A stretch of 64,000 nucleotides of DNA from Sycobia sp. Sy_11 (lineage: Eukaryota; Arthropoda; Insecta; Hymenoptera; Epichrysomallidae): assembly GCA_018907035.1 (NCBI GenBank), contig JACCIC010000048.1:3119501-3183500 (forward strand), in the 5' to 3' direction. Below the pieces are notes generated by a model that did no database searches, was not told where the DNA came from, and saw only the letters and a list, made by a program, of their open reading frames with translations. Position 1 is the stretch's first letter. Each line of letters begins with the position of its first letter. The translations under genes and the position numbers were made by a program. Shown in pieces: positions 47,755 through 58,394 of this stretch.

Positions 47755-47767
<13 letters not shown>

Positions 47768-47814
<47 letters not shown>
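47768..47814. repeat. (TA)n microsatellite
   Basis: Pure TA run directly after the mariner. Confidence 0.95.
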
Positions 47815-47818
<4 letters not shown>

Positions 47819-49085
47819 ACGTTTTTCCATTTACTTCATTTATTATGGCTAATAATATTTGAATGATTTATGATTTTAAATCTGTTATAAGCAGTCGCTA
47901 GAACAATGATCCCCATGTCCTCACTGAAAGTGTTATAACAATATGAATACAAATATTTTATTATTAAATATTTCTATGAATTTTACTATTTCAAATTTTA
48001 TATAACTTAATTATAATTCTTAATTAAGTTCTAAATTATAATTTATGAAGTATTTTTATAGAATTTTTTTTAAGATTCGTATTCTTGATTTAATAACACT
48101 ATAGAATAATAAACAAGGTCTTTCAATTTTAATAAAAATATCATTTTCCTTCGTTTTTCTTAGATCTCCAACTTTATTCTTACATCGAATCTGCAGTACT
48201 AAATCGAAACTTTTTGCGAAAGCCTAAAGAGTTATTTTCCCGTGCACTTAAATTCGGCATTTCTCGTCCTTTAATTATAATTAACGCTAATGGGGAAGGA
48301 GAAGGAGAGGCAGTATTCCAAGCTCTCCGAGCCTTACCATGAATTATTAACTGGAACGATGAGCAAAATTCAACTGATAATATTTCCTGGTGCGTGTTGC
48401 CTTTCTCGGCTATATATATATATATATATGCAGACGCACACACTTCCCATCGATTAGACGCTTCGACGCGTCGCGAAGCCTTGGCCCCGTGGCGACGAGC
48501 AAGGCACGTCAATTCAATTTCAAACGTCATTATCAAAAGCCTTTTCGTCCTCCCCTCTTGTACCACCAGTCCGTCACCCACGAGCCCTTGAGGTTGATAA
48601 TATTCCATCATCCACATACGACGCCGCGATCGACGATTGAAGACCAATCCAGGTTGTCGTTGAACAGCAGGGGAAGAAAAGAAAATAGGAACAGGGCGAC
48701 GTTCGTGCCTTTGTCGGGCAGGAACGGCGTCCCGTCTGATGCGCGATAATGGAGAGAAACAGATAGCGATACTTATTTATTTTTATAGCGCGATGATAGA
48801 TATAAGGCATAAATTGATAAATTAATTCATAAATTAACTTGACGTAGCTGGTTCCATAAAAAATAAAATTTACTACGCCTCCATAGGACATAGCGTAAAA
48901 AATATGAAGAAGTATTATAAGTACTATAAAATATTACGAAAACGCTTATACTGTTTTTCTTTTTATTTTTACGTTATTTCACGTCGCTCCATTTTCGCTC
49001 CCATATAGTTGTACTAATCAGCGACGGACGTCAACGCTGCGTTTGTAAAGAAAGCGCACATCTAAATGATTACAGTGGTGTTTGT
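47815..49085. other. Stretch without recognisable genes; GC-richer patch 48280-48760
   Basis: 48390-48749 has a 119-residue plus ORF and an overlapping 155-residue minus ORF, both low-complexity and unrecognised. Base composition is closer to a host exon or promoter than to the flanks. No splice or start signal is convincing. Confidence 0.4.
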
Positions 49086-49089
49086 GTCA

Positions 49090-49160
49090 ATCGGTCGAGA
49101 CCAGGACTTGAACTCGGATCGCCGAATTGCCAATCAAGTCCTCGTATGCCTAGTCTTATA
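49090..49160 (-). repeat. tRNA-like remnant or SINE head
   Basis: On the minus strand GGACTTGATTGGCAATTCGG is followed by GATCCGAGTTCAAGTCCTGG. The latter has a B-box (GTTCAAGTC) and a T-arm in which four of five pairs form. The A-box and acceptor stem are poor, so this is not a functional tRNA. Confidence 0.35.
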
Positions 49161-49339
49161 AATATCATTAAAAAATTCATAATGTTTCAATGGCATATGT
49201 TTTTATCAAACATACAATAAAAGCATGAAATATTAATACAAATATTAAAATTTGTTCCTCGAGCCTTCTTCGAGCTCTTATCTCACTCCTTGAGCAATCT
49301 CGCAGTACGATGATTTACTCTTTTCTCGAACTCGTTCTT

Positions 49340-49341
49340 TT

Positions 49342-49379
<38 letters not shown>
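49340..49379. repeat. (CT)n microsatellite
   Basis: Pure CT run. Confidence 0.9.
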
Positions 49380-49382
<3 letters not shown>

Positions 49383-49883
49383 GACTCCTCACTCCCTCTT
49401 CGCACGCACCTAAGGTTTGTTTTACTTATCTAGCTGCGCTTGCCGAAGAGCGGCGAACGGATAGATTTTATAAATAATATATAAAAGAGGTTAGACAATT
49501 ATAACTGACTTAATTTTCCAATTGGAAAATTGAATAACGACGTTGTATTTACAGCTTTTAGTGAACACGCAGCTGTAAAGGGAGAATTGTTAATTAAGAA
49601 AGGGCGAAAGTGGATCAAGGGACATCAGAGACTATGGCGGACATTTTTAGGCTTCCATTCAGATTACACAACGGTGTAATTAATTATTGAAAGTGAATAA
49701 TTTAAGTCGTTGCTCAAAATTTTTTTTATAAAAGATAATTGCTAGTTTCGAAGAAATCTTGTCGTACAGAAAGCTTTTTAGCGATTTCACTCATGTATTT
49801 ACATCTATGTTTGAAAAAATTCAACGCAATTTCCTATCGCAAATTCTTGGCATATTGAAAACTATGAATTCCTAATGAAGGAA

Positions 49884-49997
49884 TTGAATTATCGAGTATT
49901 ACAACAATAGTGGAATATAGACATTTTTTTAGGACAAAGCCATTGAGCATTACAACATTAGTAGAATATACACCTTTTTTAGGGCAAAGCCATTGAG
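49884..49997. repeat. Tandem duplication of a ~54-bp unit
   Basis: Two units share ATTACAACAATAGTGGAATA / ATTACAACATTAGTAGAATA followed by ACAAAGCCATTG / GCAAAGCCATTG. The period is a multiple of three, so the minus strand shows an 18-residue repeat (KKGVYSTNVVMLNGFV / KKCLYSTIVVILDNS). Confidence 0.65.
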
Positions 49998-50159
49998 AGC
50001 AAACCAAGTGATAACTCAATCGAAATCACATTAACGTTTACAAGCATTGAATCGACTACAGTTATTACCTCTCTAAAAACTTTTAAATTATCAATGTATA
50101 AAAAATATTTAGTAACTGTGATTACTTCGGGAATATTATTAATAATATTATACATAATC

Positions 50160-50870
50160 AACGTACTAAAGAACTATCAGATGCATCATTAAACATAATT
50201 ATTGTTGGAATGCAACGAATATATTCACCAAAACAGTAATATTGAGGACGCTAATAAGAACCTACATAGTCGCTGTCTTTACTTGAGTTCATAGTGCAGC
50301 CATGCTGAGGATAGAAAAAAGACAGACCGAAACTGCCTCTGTTATTCACGAGAGTGACAGTACTTGAGTACGGACTATACGCAATGTGTATATACATTTC
50401 AGTTCTTATATTGTAATTTTACTTTTAATATATTATACGATTTATCAGCGTATTATCTATGTAAGTGTTATAGATTAGGTTATAATCATCACCACTTATA
50501 TTAAAACCGTTAAAAGTAATTTAACGGCCATTTAATATAAAAACTAAAAGCACGTTAATTAAAATTTTTCAATCGTCATTTAATATTAAAAGCAACACTT
50601 TGGTCAAACTGTACACGGTCACGTTTATTGCCGCGATGTGTACTGTGGACTGCATGCCTTAGCGTCTTTGGCGATGTTAAAGCATCGACCAAGACTCTCC
50701 TTAGTCCTGTGTAGTTCCCGGTCCTTGATCTAAGAAGCGACGTAGAGAAAAATGAAACGGTTAAATAATTATTATTTGCCCGAACCTGCGTTGCGGCCAT
50801 AAATGATGAAATATTTAACCAAAGAGGTTTGCTCGAAAAGTAAATCATATTAGATTTTGGTGCAATAAAT
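50160..50870. other. Non-coding stretch upstream of the copia LTR candidate
   Basis: Contains TGTTGGAATGCAACG near 50203, an LTR-like start, but it is too far from the gag start to belong to this copia copy as it stands. The 90-residue minus ORF at 50576-50848 is unassigned. Confidence 0.35.
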
Positions 50871-51187
50871 GTGTGCTCTGAACTTTGGTGAGGCGCTTTC
50901 TCAAATCGGAGGCAGAGAAGCGATTGAAAAAGTTGATGTTCTTAGAGAGTTCGGCAGCAACTTCGCGGCACAACAAATAAAAAAAAGAATAATAGTTGCA
51001 TAGAAACGTGAGCTCAGTTTATCTTCAGACGTCCAGCAAACAAGGTGATTAAAATAAAATAATTTTTAAATTGTTTAGTTGTTTTCATTTCAATAAATAT
51101 CATATTGTATTCTACTAATTAAATAAAGTTATTTATTAAAATAAAAGATAATCATTTTATAGTTCATTCAAAAGGTTATAGACTCAG
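50870..51187 (+). repeat. Candidate 5' LTR end and primer-binding site of the copia element
   Basis: GGTTATAGACTCAG at 51174-51187 resembles the internal initiator-tRNA(Met) binding site GGTTATGGGCCCAG of Drosophila copia. It lies about 130 nt before gag, as in copia. AATAAA signals occur upstream (about 51091 and 51121). The LTR start (perhaps TGTGCTCTG near 50871) is a guess. Confidence 0.4.
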
Positions 51188-51315
51188 ATTTCAGTGCGTG
51201 ATAAAACTATAAAGAAAATTTATAAAAGAAAAATAAATACAGTTACAGTGAAGATAAAGTGTTTTTACAGTATAAGTAAAATCTAAAGTGAATCATTATA
51301 TTTTCAAAAAGTACA

Positions 51316-53644
51316 ATGACGGAAGGTACCGGATACAGATGCTTCTTCCAGAAGCTCAACAGCGAGAGCTACACTGTTTGGAGCTATAAAATGGAGTTAT
51401 AAAAACTACAGAATTAGCCATGTTGAAAAAGTGCAATGATAAGACGCATGTATGGATCGAACTTTTAGTGGAAGATAATCAGCTAATCGACATAAGGAGC
51501 GTCACTACAGTAAGACAGACTTGGGAAACACTTCTAGAATATCATCAAAATTCAATACTAACGTCCAAGGTTTTACTGTCGAAATGATTATACCACACAG
51601 TGCATAGCGAGGATGGCGATATCGAAAAACACATTGCCAATTTCTCGAATTCAGTAAATCAATTAACGGCACTCGGGACTTTTTTAGCCGATGATTTATT
51701 AGCAGCTATGTTATTGGGCAGTTTGCCGGAATCATACGACATGCTCGTTACCGCATTAAAGAGCAGACTGGAAAAAGATATTACGTTACAGTTTATTAAA
51801 AACAAACTCATCGATGAATTTAAAAAACGCAAAGGACAAAGAGACGTGTGAAATAATTTCCCAGTAGCTGAGACAGTAATGAAGACTACCACATATATTA
51901 ATAATAGTGGATACAGTAAGAATAATAGCAGCGACTCAGTAATCAGAAGCGATTTTTTTTTTAAAAAGATAGATCATTTGAAACATGACTGCAGAAAATA
52001 TAAAGTATGGAGGGACAACAATGTCAAGAAATGTAGTAAAGAAGGAAATGTAGTAAAGAAAACAAAGCGAATATAACAAAAATTATTTATGGGCGTGGAA
52101 AAAATATGTGCAAATAAAGTTGGTGACAGTGTTGATGAATATGCGCGATTTAGTATAAAAGCTCAGAAAAATTATAATAATAATTGGTTTGTCGACTCTG
52201 GAGCAACGAGCAATATGACAAATTGTCGAAAATTTTTCACATACTTTGATTCATCTATAAATCGTTTTTTGCGTTTAGCTGAGCTGGTGAAATAATAGAA
52301 AAAGGTTCGGGTACTATAAAGTGTATTCTTAACAGAAGGAAAACTCAGTTAATTATTATCCCTTAAGTACCGGAATTGTAGTTATTTTCAATGCGCATTG
52401 TTGTATGAAAAAGTGATCATAGGTCCCCAATTTTAACCTAAACTGAGATTAAATGTTTGCGAGTCGGAGCATGATACACATATGCGTCCAGGATGGTAAT
52501 GCCCGTATTAAATTGTTCACAATTGAAAAAAACTATCCTATACGCATGGAAAAGTTTATATACAGGTGTTTTTTTCGTTGATTACGATTCTGAAGTCAAA
52601 ATTAAAACAATCGAACTTTTTGATGAACAAAATTATTATTTATTGCTAATTATTATTAACAGCTATCCATCATTCTTAATCATAATTCTGTACAAAATAG
52701 GTGTTTTACAATGGTTTATTTTCTGACGCATATATGCGTCATACCTGTACTCTAAGGGTTCAAAACGATCTCTACGTATCGTTTTTCGAATCGAATTTGA
52801 TATTTGTAAAGAAACTCGCAAAAGAAGGATATCAAGTAAATTTCTGTAATAACATTTGTAAAATTTCAAAGAACGAAATAAATCAAGCTATCGCCATATG
52901 CAGAGTTGACACTGAAGACTTATATCAAATAGAAAAAGTCGACGATAGATCATGCACAGCGAGAAATATAGCTCATGGGAAGAACTGTCAACACGTATGG
53001 CATCGACATTTCGGACACCGAGAAATTGGAGCACTTAAAGATTTAGAGAATAAAGATCTAGCAACAGGTATACAGATTACAGATTGTGGAAGGCGATAAG
53101 TAAGCGAATGCTGCGAAAAAGGAAAAATGGCACGTCAAATTTTTCCTAAAATGTCACAACATAAATCGCAAGCTATTCTTAATTTTCTCCATATAGATAT
53201 TTGCGGCCCTATGGAAATAGTAACACCAGGAGAAAATATATATATATAATGAAGATCATTGACGATCATTCAAGGTATATTAAATTTATTTATTAAAGAC
53301 AAAAGACAAAAATAAAACACTTTGTCGAAATGACAAAAACACAATTCGGAAAATTACCAAACTCTATAAAATCCGATCGAGGAAGGGAATATATCAACAA
53401 AAACTTACAAGACTTTTTAGCCGAAAGAGGGATAAAAGCTCAATATACGGATAGATACTCTCTGCAACAAAATGGAGTCGCAGAAAGGAAAAATCGATCG
53501 TTCATGGAAATGGCGAGATGTATGCTGTTAGAGATAAATATGGAAGAGAAATATTTGGGCGAAGCCGTCAGCACAGCAAACTTTTTACAAAATCGATTGA
53601 CGACGAAAGCCGACGGAGAGAACGAGTTATTATCTCATCATTAA
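51316..53644 (+). pseudogene. Ty1/copia retrotransposon gag-protease-integrase, 3' truncated
   Basis: Gag starts MTEGTGYRCFFQKLNSESYT with stops after MEL and LLSK. It continues as HIANFSNSVNQLTALGTFLA and LLGSLPESYDMLVTALKSR. The CCHC knuckle has decayed (DFFFKKIDHLKHDC, first two Cys lost). The protease shows WFVDSGATSNMTNCRKF. The GAG-pre-integrase domain has HVWHRHFGHREIGALKDLEN. Integrase has HIDICGPMEIVTPGEN, SIKSDRGREYINKNLQDFLA and YSLQQNGVAERKNRSFMEMA, so D, D and E are visible but the frame is broken between them. Sequence stops at ADGENELLSHH; RT and RNase H are absent. Confidence 0.87.
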
Positions 53645-53689
53645 TTATTATACATTCCATCTTATCCTAATAGTCCGACATCATCGTTT

Positions 53690-54145
53690 CACAGACATCC
53701 ATGTGACACTATTTTTCTAAAAAATTGAGTGTTTTTGGCACCAATCGAGATTTCAGTCTTTTCAGGTACAAAATGCCTTTCAAAATAATATTGACTGACT
53801 CATTTGAAATTCTAACAATATCAGCAAGCGCGCTAATAGTTAATCGATGATTTTTCAGAGCCAATTCTTGGCTTCTGTCGACGTGTAACCTATCAGTGGA
53901 TGTTCTTGGTCATCTTTGACGTGGTTCGTCTTTAACGCGTTAGCGACCTTCTTTGAACAATTTGTGTCAATCAAAAACACTTGCACTAGACAATGTTTTT
54001 TCATCAAAGACCTTCTGCAATATTCTGAATGTTTCGGTGGCCGATATTTCATTTCATGTCGAAATTTAATGCTACTTTGTTGAATATTTTCAAACATTAG
54101 AAAAACCGAAAAGACAACTTTTCTTTGTTCACGAAACACAAGCAT
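53690..54145 (-). pseudogene. mariner transposase N-terminal fragment
   Basis: Minus strand: NIQQSSIKFRHEMKYRPPKH (first HTH), KDDQEHPLIG, then after a frameshift LALKNHRLTISALADIVRIS, NESVNIILKGILYLKRLKSR and LVPKTLNFLEK (second HTH and linker). These are the two DNA-binding HTH motifs of mariner-type transposases. The catalytic domain is missing. Confidence 0.7.
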
Positions 54146-54796
54146 AACTATATGACAAATGAAGAAAACAAATAAAGAAAAGATAACTCCGACAGTACTA
54201 CCAACTTAAAATTAAAAACATTTGTCCGAATCGATAAACCAGGGAAGTTTGAATTGAAAAGCCTTACTCATTTTTGTACACGGTAGTATATATTCATATA
54301 GAAAAATCCTGGTAGAAGGTGATAAAGTATTGTTAATTATAATATGTGTACAGTCGATACCAGTCCATGCCAACTAGCACCAATCAACCAGACCGACTAT
54401 TTAGATTTCACGGACCAAGAGATTGCATTTTTTAGCTTAAATATTGGGAAAACTAAACTATTGTGAATAACCAATTGGACAATAAATAAAATATTCAATA
54501 GAATTGACCATGTATGAATTACGCGATATTTTTACCTTGAATATACTATAACTGATGTAAACTATGAACTCATTCAAAAAAACGATCTAAATGCAAATGC
54601 ATTGTCTTATTGATTGAAATTTCCAATATGTTAGAAATAATATACCAGCGTACGTCTGGGCCCTCGTAATAACTTATCAACATTCCAAGAAAATAGCGCA
54701 AGCTGAAGAAACTCGCTTGTTCATTGTACTAAAAAATAACCGCTGAATAGACATATTTCGTGTATTAAAAATACTACTTTGATATGTTGTTCTGAT

Positions 54797-54799
54797 TAC

Positions 54800-54858
<59 letters not shown>
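54797..54858. repeat. (TA)n microsatellite
   Basis: Pure TA run. Confidence 0.95.
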
Positions 54859-54860
<2 letters not shown>

Positions 54861-54996
54861 AGAAATTCAATAACGAAGCATAAAAGGAAGAGAATACTGA
54901 ATCAATTGTAACTTTGCCTGTATATTTTATATAAAAATATACGAAGATATATATTTCACATTAACTTTGACATTTACTCCATACTTCTATAAATAC

Positions 54997-54998
<2 letters not shown>

Positions 54999-55042
<44 letters not shown>
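54999..55042. repeat. (TA)n microsatellite
   Basis: Pure TA run. Confidence 0.95.
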
Positions 55043-55044
<2 letters not shown>

Positions 55045-55549
55045 GTGTTCTCGCGATCTGCTCTTTTATACCGTGAATAACTTTAACTGAAATGATGGAC
55101 TGTAATTTTGAAAGACTATGCTTTCGCGCTGAAATTTTTGGTATGTGCTAAAAATTGAAAGGCAAATATCGTACTCTATTGTGACAGCCTCGATTTTCGT
55201 TGAAAAATTATATTTGTCAAACGTTAAGAGGAAATAAGTACATCACAACATACGTATATTCTAATTAATAAACATTTTTTTATTAGTCTTACAGTCCAAT
55301 CAATTCAATCCAAAAATAAAAATAAAAATAAAAAAAAAATAAAAAAAATAAAATAAAATAAAAATAAAATAAAAATTAAAAATAAAAATTAAATTAAAAA
55401 TTAAATTAACATTATAATGACAGTCAGACTGTCCTTGTTTACATTCACCCCCGTAGACTAATCTGAAAATAAAATATTAGCTGAAAAAATTCTTTGTTAG
55501 AAAAGTGCAGTCTGACTGTCCCCAACACCCTTACCTAATTGAAGACTTG

Positions 55550-55587
55550 TCCAACGTTTCGAGCTCGCTACGGCTCCTCATCAGGGA
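55550..55587 (-). ncRNA. Hammerhead ribozyme motif (minus arm, core intact)
   Basis: On the minus strand: TCC, CTGATGA, GGAGC..GCTC stem II with one bulge, GAAAC, GTT, GGA. This is the same arrangement as at 5593-5630, with stem I GGA/TCC pairing and a self-complementary AACGTT. Confidence 0.65.
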
Positions 55588-55592
55588 CTCAG

Positions 55593-55620
55593 TCCTGAGT
55601 AGCGAACTCGAAACGTTGGA
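55593..55620 (+). ncRNA. Hammerhead motif (plus arm), core broken by a 10-nt deletion
   Basis: AGTCCTGAGTAGCGAACTCG then AAACGTTGGA. Relative to the other arm, ten bases covering part of CTGATGA and the first strand of stem II are missing, so this copy should not cleave. Confidence 0.6.
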
Positions 55621-56586
55621 CAAGTCTTCAATTAGGTAAGGGTGTCGGGGACAGTCAGACTGCACTTTACTAACAAAGAATTTTTTCAGCTAATATTTTA
55701 TTTTTAGATTAGTCTACGGGGGTGAATGTAAACAAGGACAGTCTGACTGTCATTATAATTTTAATTTAATTTTTAATTTAATTTTTATTTTTAATTTTTA
55801 TTTTGTTTTTATTTTATTTATTTTTTTTTTTATTTTTTATTTTTATTTTTATTTTTTTTTTATTTTTATTTTTATTTTATTTTTGGATTGAATTGATTGG
55901 ACTGTAAGAACAATAAAAAAATATTTATTAATTTGTATATGGGCAGTCGACAAAAGTACAATTCAATTGTTTTACGTATATTCTATCCAGAAAGTTACTC
56001 AATTGTCCAGAAATTTTAGTCCAATGAAAATGATATACACAGAAATCAAATTTTTGAAAATCATCTAAAACATCGTGCACGAATACTGTAATTTAAAGAA
56101 AAATAAAATCATATATAACCTTTATTTAATGGATTATTGTACTTAATGCATGTCTCTCAAGTGTTGCATAATAAGTATACTAAAATATTTTACGTTTTTC
56201 TCTTAGCTTCTCGTAAAAATGAACAGCTCCGCATTTCATTTAAATATTTTAGCTGACTTGAAGCATACATCAAAAAAATAATCTCCAATTTTTTCCCCGA
56301 GCCATATATAATTTTTATTGTTTCGAACTTTCATAAGGCTCTCTGCTCAACTTTCAAACCTTTGGATTACTTTTAGTTCTACCCCACGTGTATATCAGCG
56401 AAACTTTTATAAAATTAAGAGAAAAAAATCTCGTCAACGATCGATTATCTATACCTAAGTTTTACTTTTTTCCCGGGCTTTTCTAGTAATATCTCCCCCT
56501 CTCTCTCTTCCTCTCTCTCCTTACAACAAAAGCAGAATATTAAAATTTTTAGATTGGAAAATCCGGCTACTTATTTGCGTAAAAGC

Positions 56587-56700
<114 letters not shown>

Positions 56701-58310
56701 AGCCAAGCTGTAGGAGAAATTGAAAAACAGAAGAAAGCTGTTTTCTTTTCGATTCCATCGCTTTGTATTTAAATAGAATGTAAAAAAAGGTTATGATTTA
56801 CTTTTTCTGTAAACCAGTTTACCACGCTACACTGAGAAATGTCTGTGGAAGTGAAAATGTTATGCCACCTTTTCAAGACACTATGCCTCCGTCGAAATTT
56901 TCTGAACGTACTTTGACCTTCATGATTAAAATGAAATTCAAATTAGGACTATTTTTAAATGAACAGAGACTAACTATTATTGTACGTTTTGTACTAGACA
57001 CCGGCTGAACTCGTCAGTAAGATTACATTTGTACAGGTGGTTTAATCTATATCTAATCTAAATTTTTTTTAAACTTGTTTTATTAATGTTATAATGTATT
57101 TTTTCCATCATTTAATAATTTCACGTTCACAGTTTTATTATTTACCAATTTGCGTAAGTTTCGAAATTATTACTTATTATTATTCAATAAAAAAGTTGCT
57201 TATTAAAAGTGTACCTATACACTCACTTATTTACCACGTAGAAATACAATAATATGAAAATATAATTTGAAAATACTGTATTTTATCAAAGAAACTCAAC
57301 TATATTACAAAACCATCAATATAGATTTGGAGTTAGTAAATAGTAGATAAATAGCTCAAAATTCAGTAACATAAAATTATTAGATTTAGGTCCATGTTAT
57401 ATACCATCGATGTCTTTAGAATTTCTACCTATCTATGCATAATTGTTTAAATATTACAAACGTTTATAATTAAGTCCAGTTAAATTCCAAAACAAAGAAG
57501 ATGACTTTAGCAATATATATTCTGATCAAGATTTCTAAATATGCATCAATTTTTACCATCTTTTTTGTTATATTATTTTTTATAATATAATTTATTATCA
57601 GTAAATAAATTTACACTATTTTTCTTAAATTTCTCTGGTAGAAATCTAACAATTTTCAATACATTGAAAAATAGTTGCTAGGTATTAAAAATAGAATCAA
57701 CTATCATGGCTTAAAAGTAGGTAATCTTAGAATGAAAAATGTGAATGATTGTCTATAAAATTAAAAAATAGGTAGAAACTAGGTTTGAAGCTGGAACCTT
57801 GTTTCTGGCTAGTAAATGAACATTTTAATTCGGATGGAAGTTTCAATTACTACAATCGAAAAAATTAATATTTATACAATATTATGATATTATGTGATTT
57901 AAAGAATGAAAGAAATGTCATAAAATACGTAAATAGTTTGAAAAAATTAGAAAAGAAAAATAATGTCTGTTTTGAGAATGAGCTTTTTCAATATCAGAAA
58001 TTTAACCTGGTTTCGCATTAACTCTTATGAGAGACCCGCCGAAAATAATATTTATTTTATTAATAACTCTAAAAAAATGAAAAATCCTTTTCATAAATCA
58101 GCCACGTATTGATTGTTTCCTAAATATTTTAATGATATTCTCGAAGTTAAGTGTCAATGCTAATTTCGAGGAGATATTTAATTACAAAAGTGGTCATATC
58201 GCGCGTTGCTGGAAGTACAATGTTTGCCGTACAGGCGAGCTGACAGACGACGTTCGACAAATCGACGCGCGTGTAATTGAAAATAGTATCAGATATATGA
58301 AGTATTATAA
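56701..58310. other. AT-rich stretch without recognisable genes
   Basis: A 71-residue plus ORF at 56793-57008 and an 87-residue plus ORF at 58132-58395 are unassigned. The second ends in microsatellite. Confidence 0.45.
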
Positions 58311-58318
58311 CAAAAATT

Positions 58319-58333
58319 ATTATTATTATAATA

Positions 58334-58369
<36 letters not shown>
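58319..58369. repeat. (TTA)n microsatellite at the 3' end of LINE-B
   Basis: The trinucleotide tract follows the A-rich tail of LINE-B on the minus strand. Confidence 0.9.
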
Positions 58370-58370
<1 letters not shown>

Positions 58371-58394
58371 AATGTATTATTTTTTATTTTTTTA

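Larger units (their letters stand above)
54146..55260. other. AT-rich stretch without genes, two (TA)n tracts
   Basis: (TA)n at 54797-54858 and 54999-55042; nothing else recognised. Confidence 0.6.
55262..55935. repeat. Head-to-head palindrome of Penelope-like element termini
   Basis: Two copies of the terminal region seen at 5581-5915 lie in inverted orientation, joined near 55590. The outer ends read CTTACAGTCCAATCAATTC and its complement. Each arm holds GTCTACGGGGGTGAATGTAA-type sequence, the GACAGTCTGACTGTC block, the AATTAGGTAAGGGTGT block and a hammerhead motif. A/T-tract lengths differ slightly between arms. No coding part lies between them. Confidence 0.85.

Noticed and set aside
48390..48749. 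Candidate host gene on the plus strand
   Set aside because: The ORF begins in a TA repeat, is low complexity, competes with an equal minus-strand ORF and has no recognised domain.
50203..50480. TGTTGGAATGC... as the copia 5' LTR
   Set aside because: It lies over 1 kb upstream of gag, and a better primer-binding site exists at 51174; it may be a separate solo-LTR fragment.
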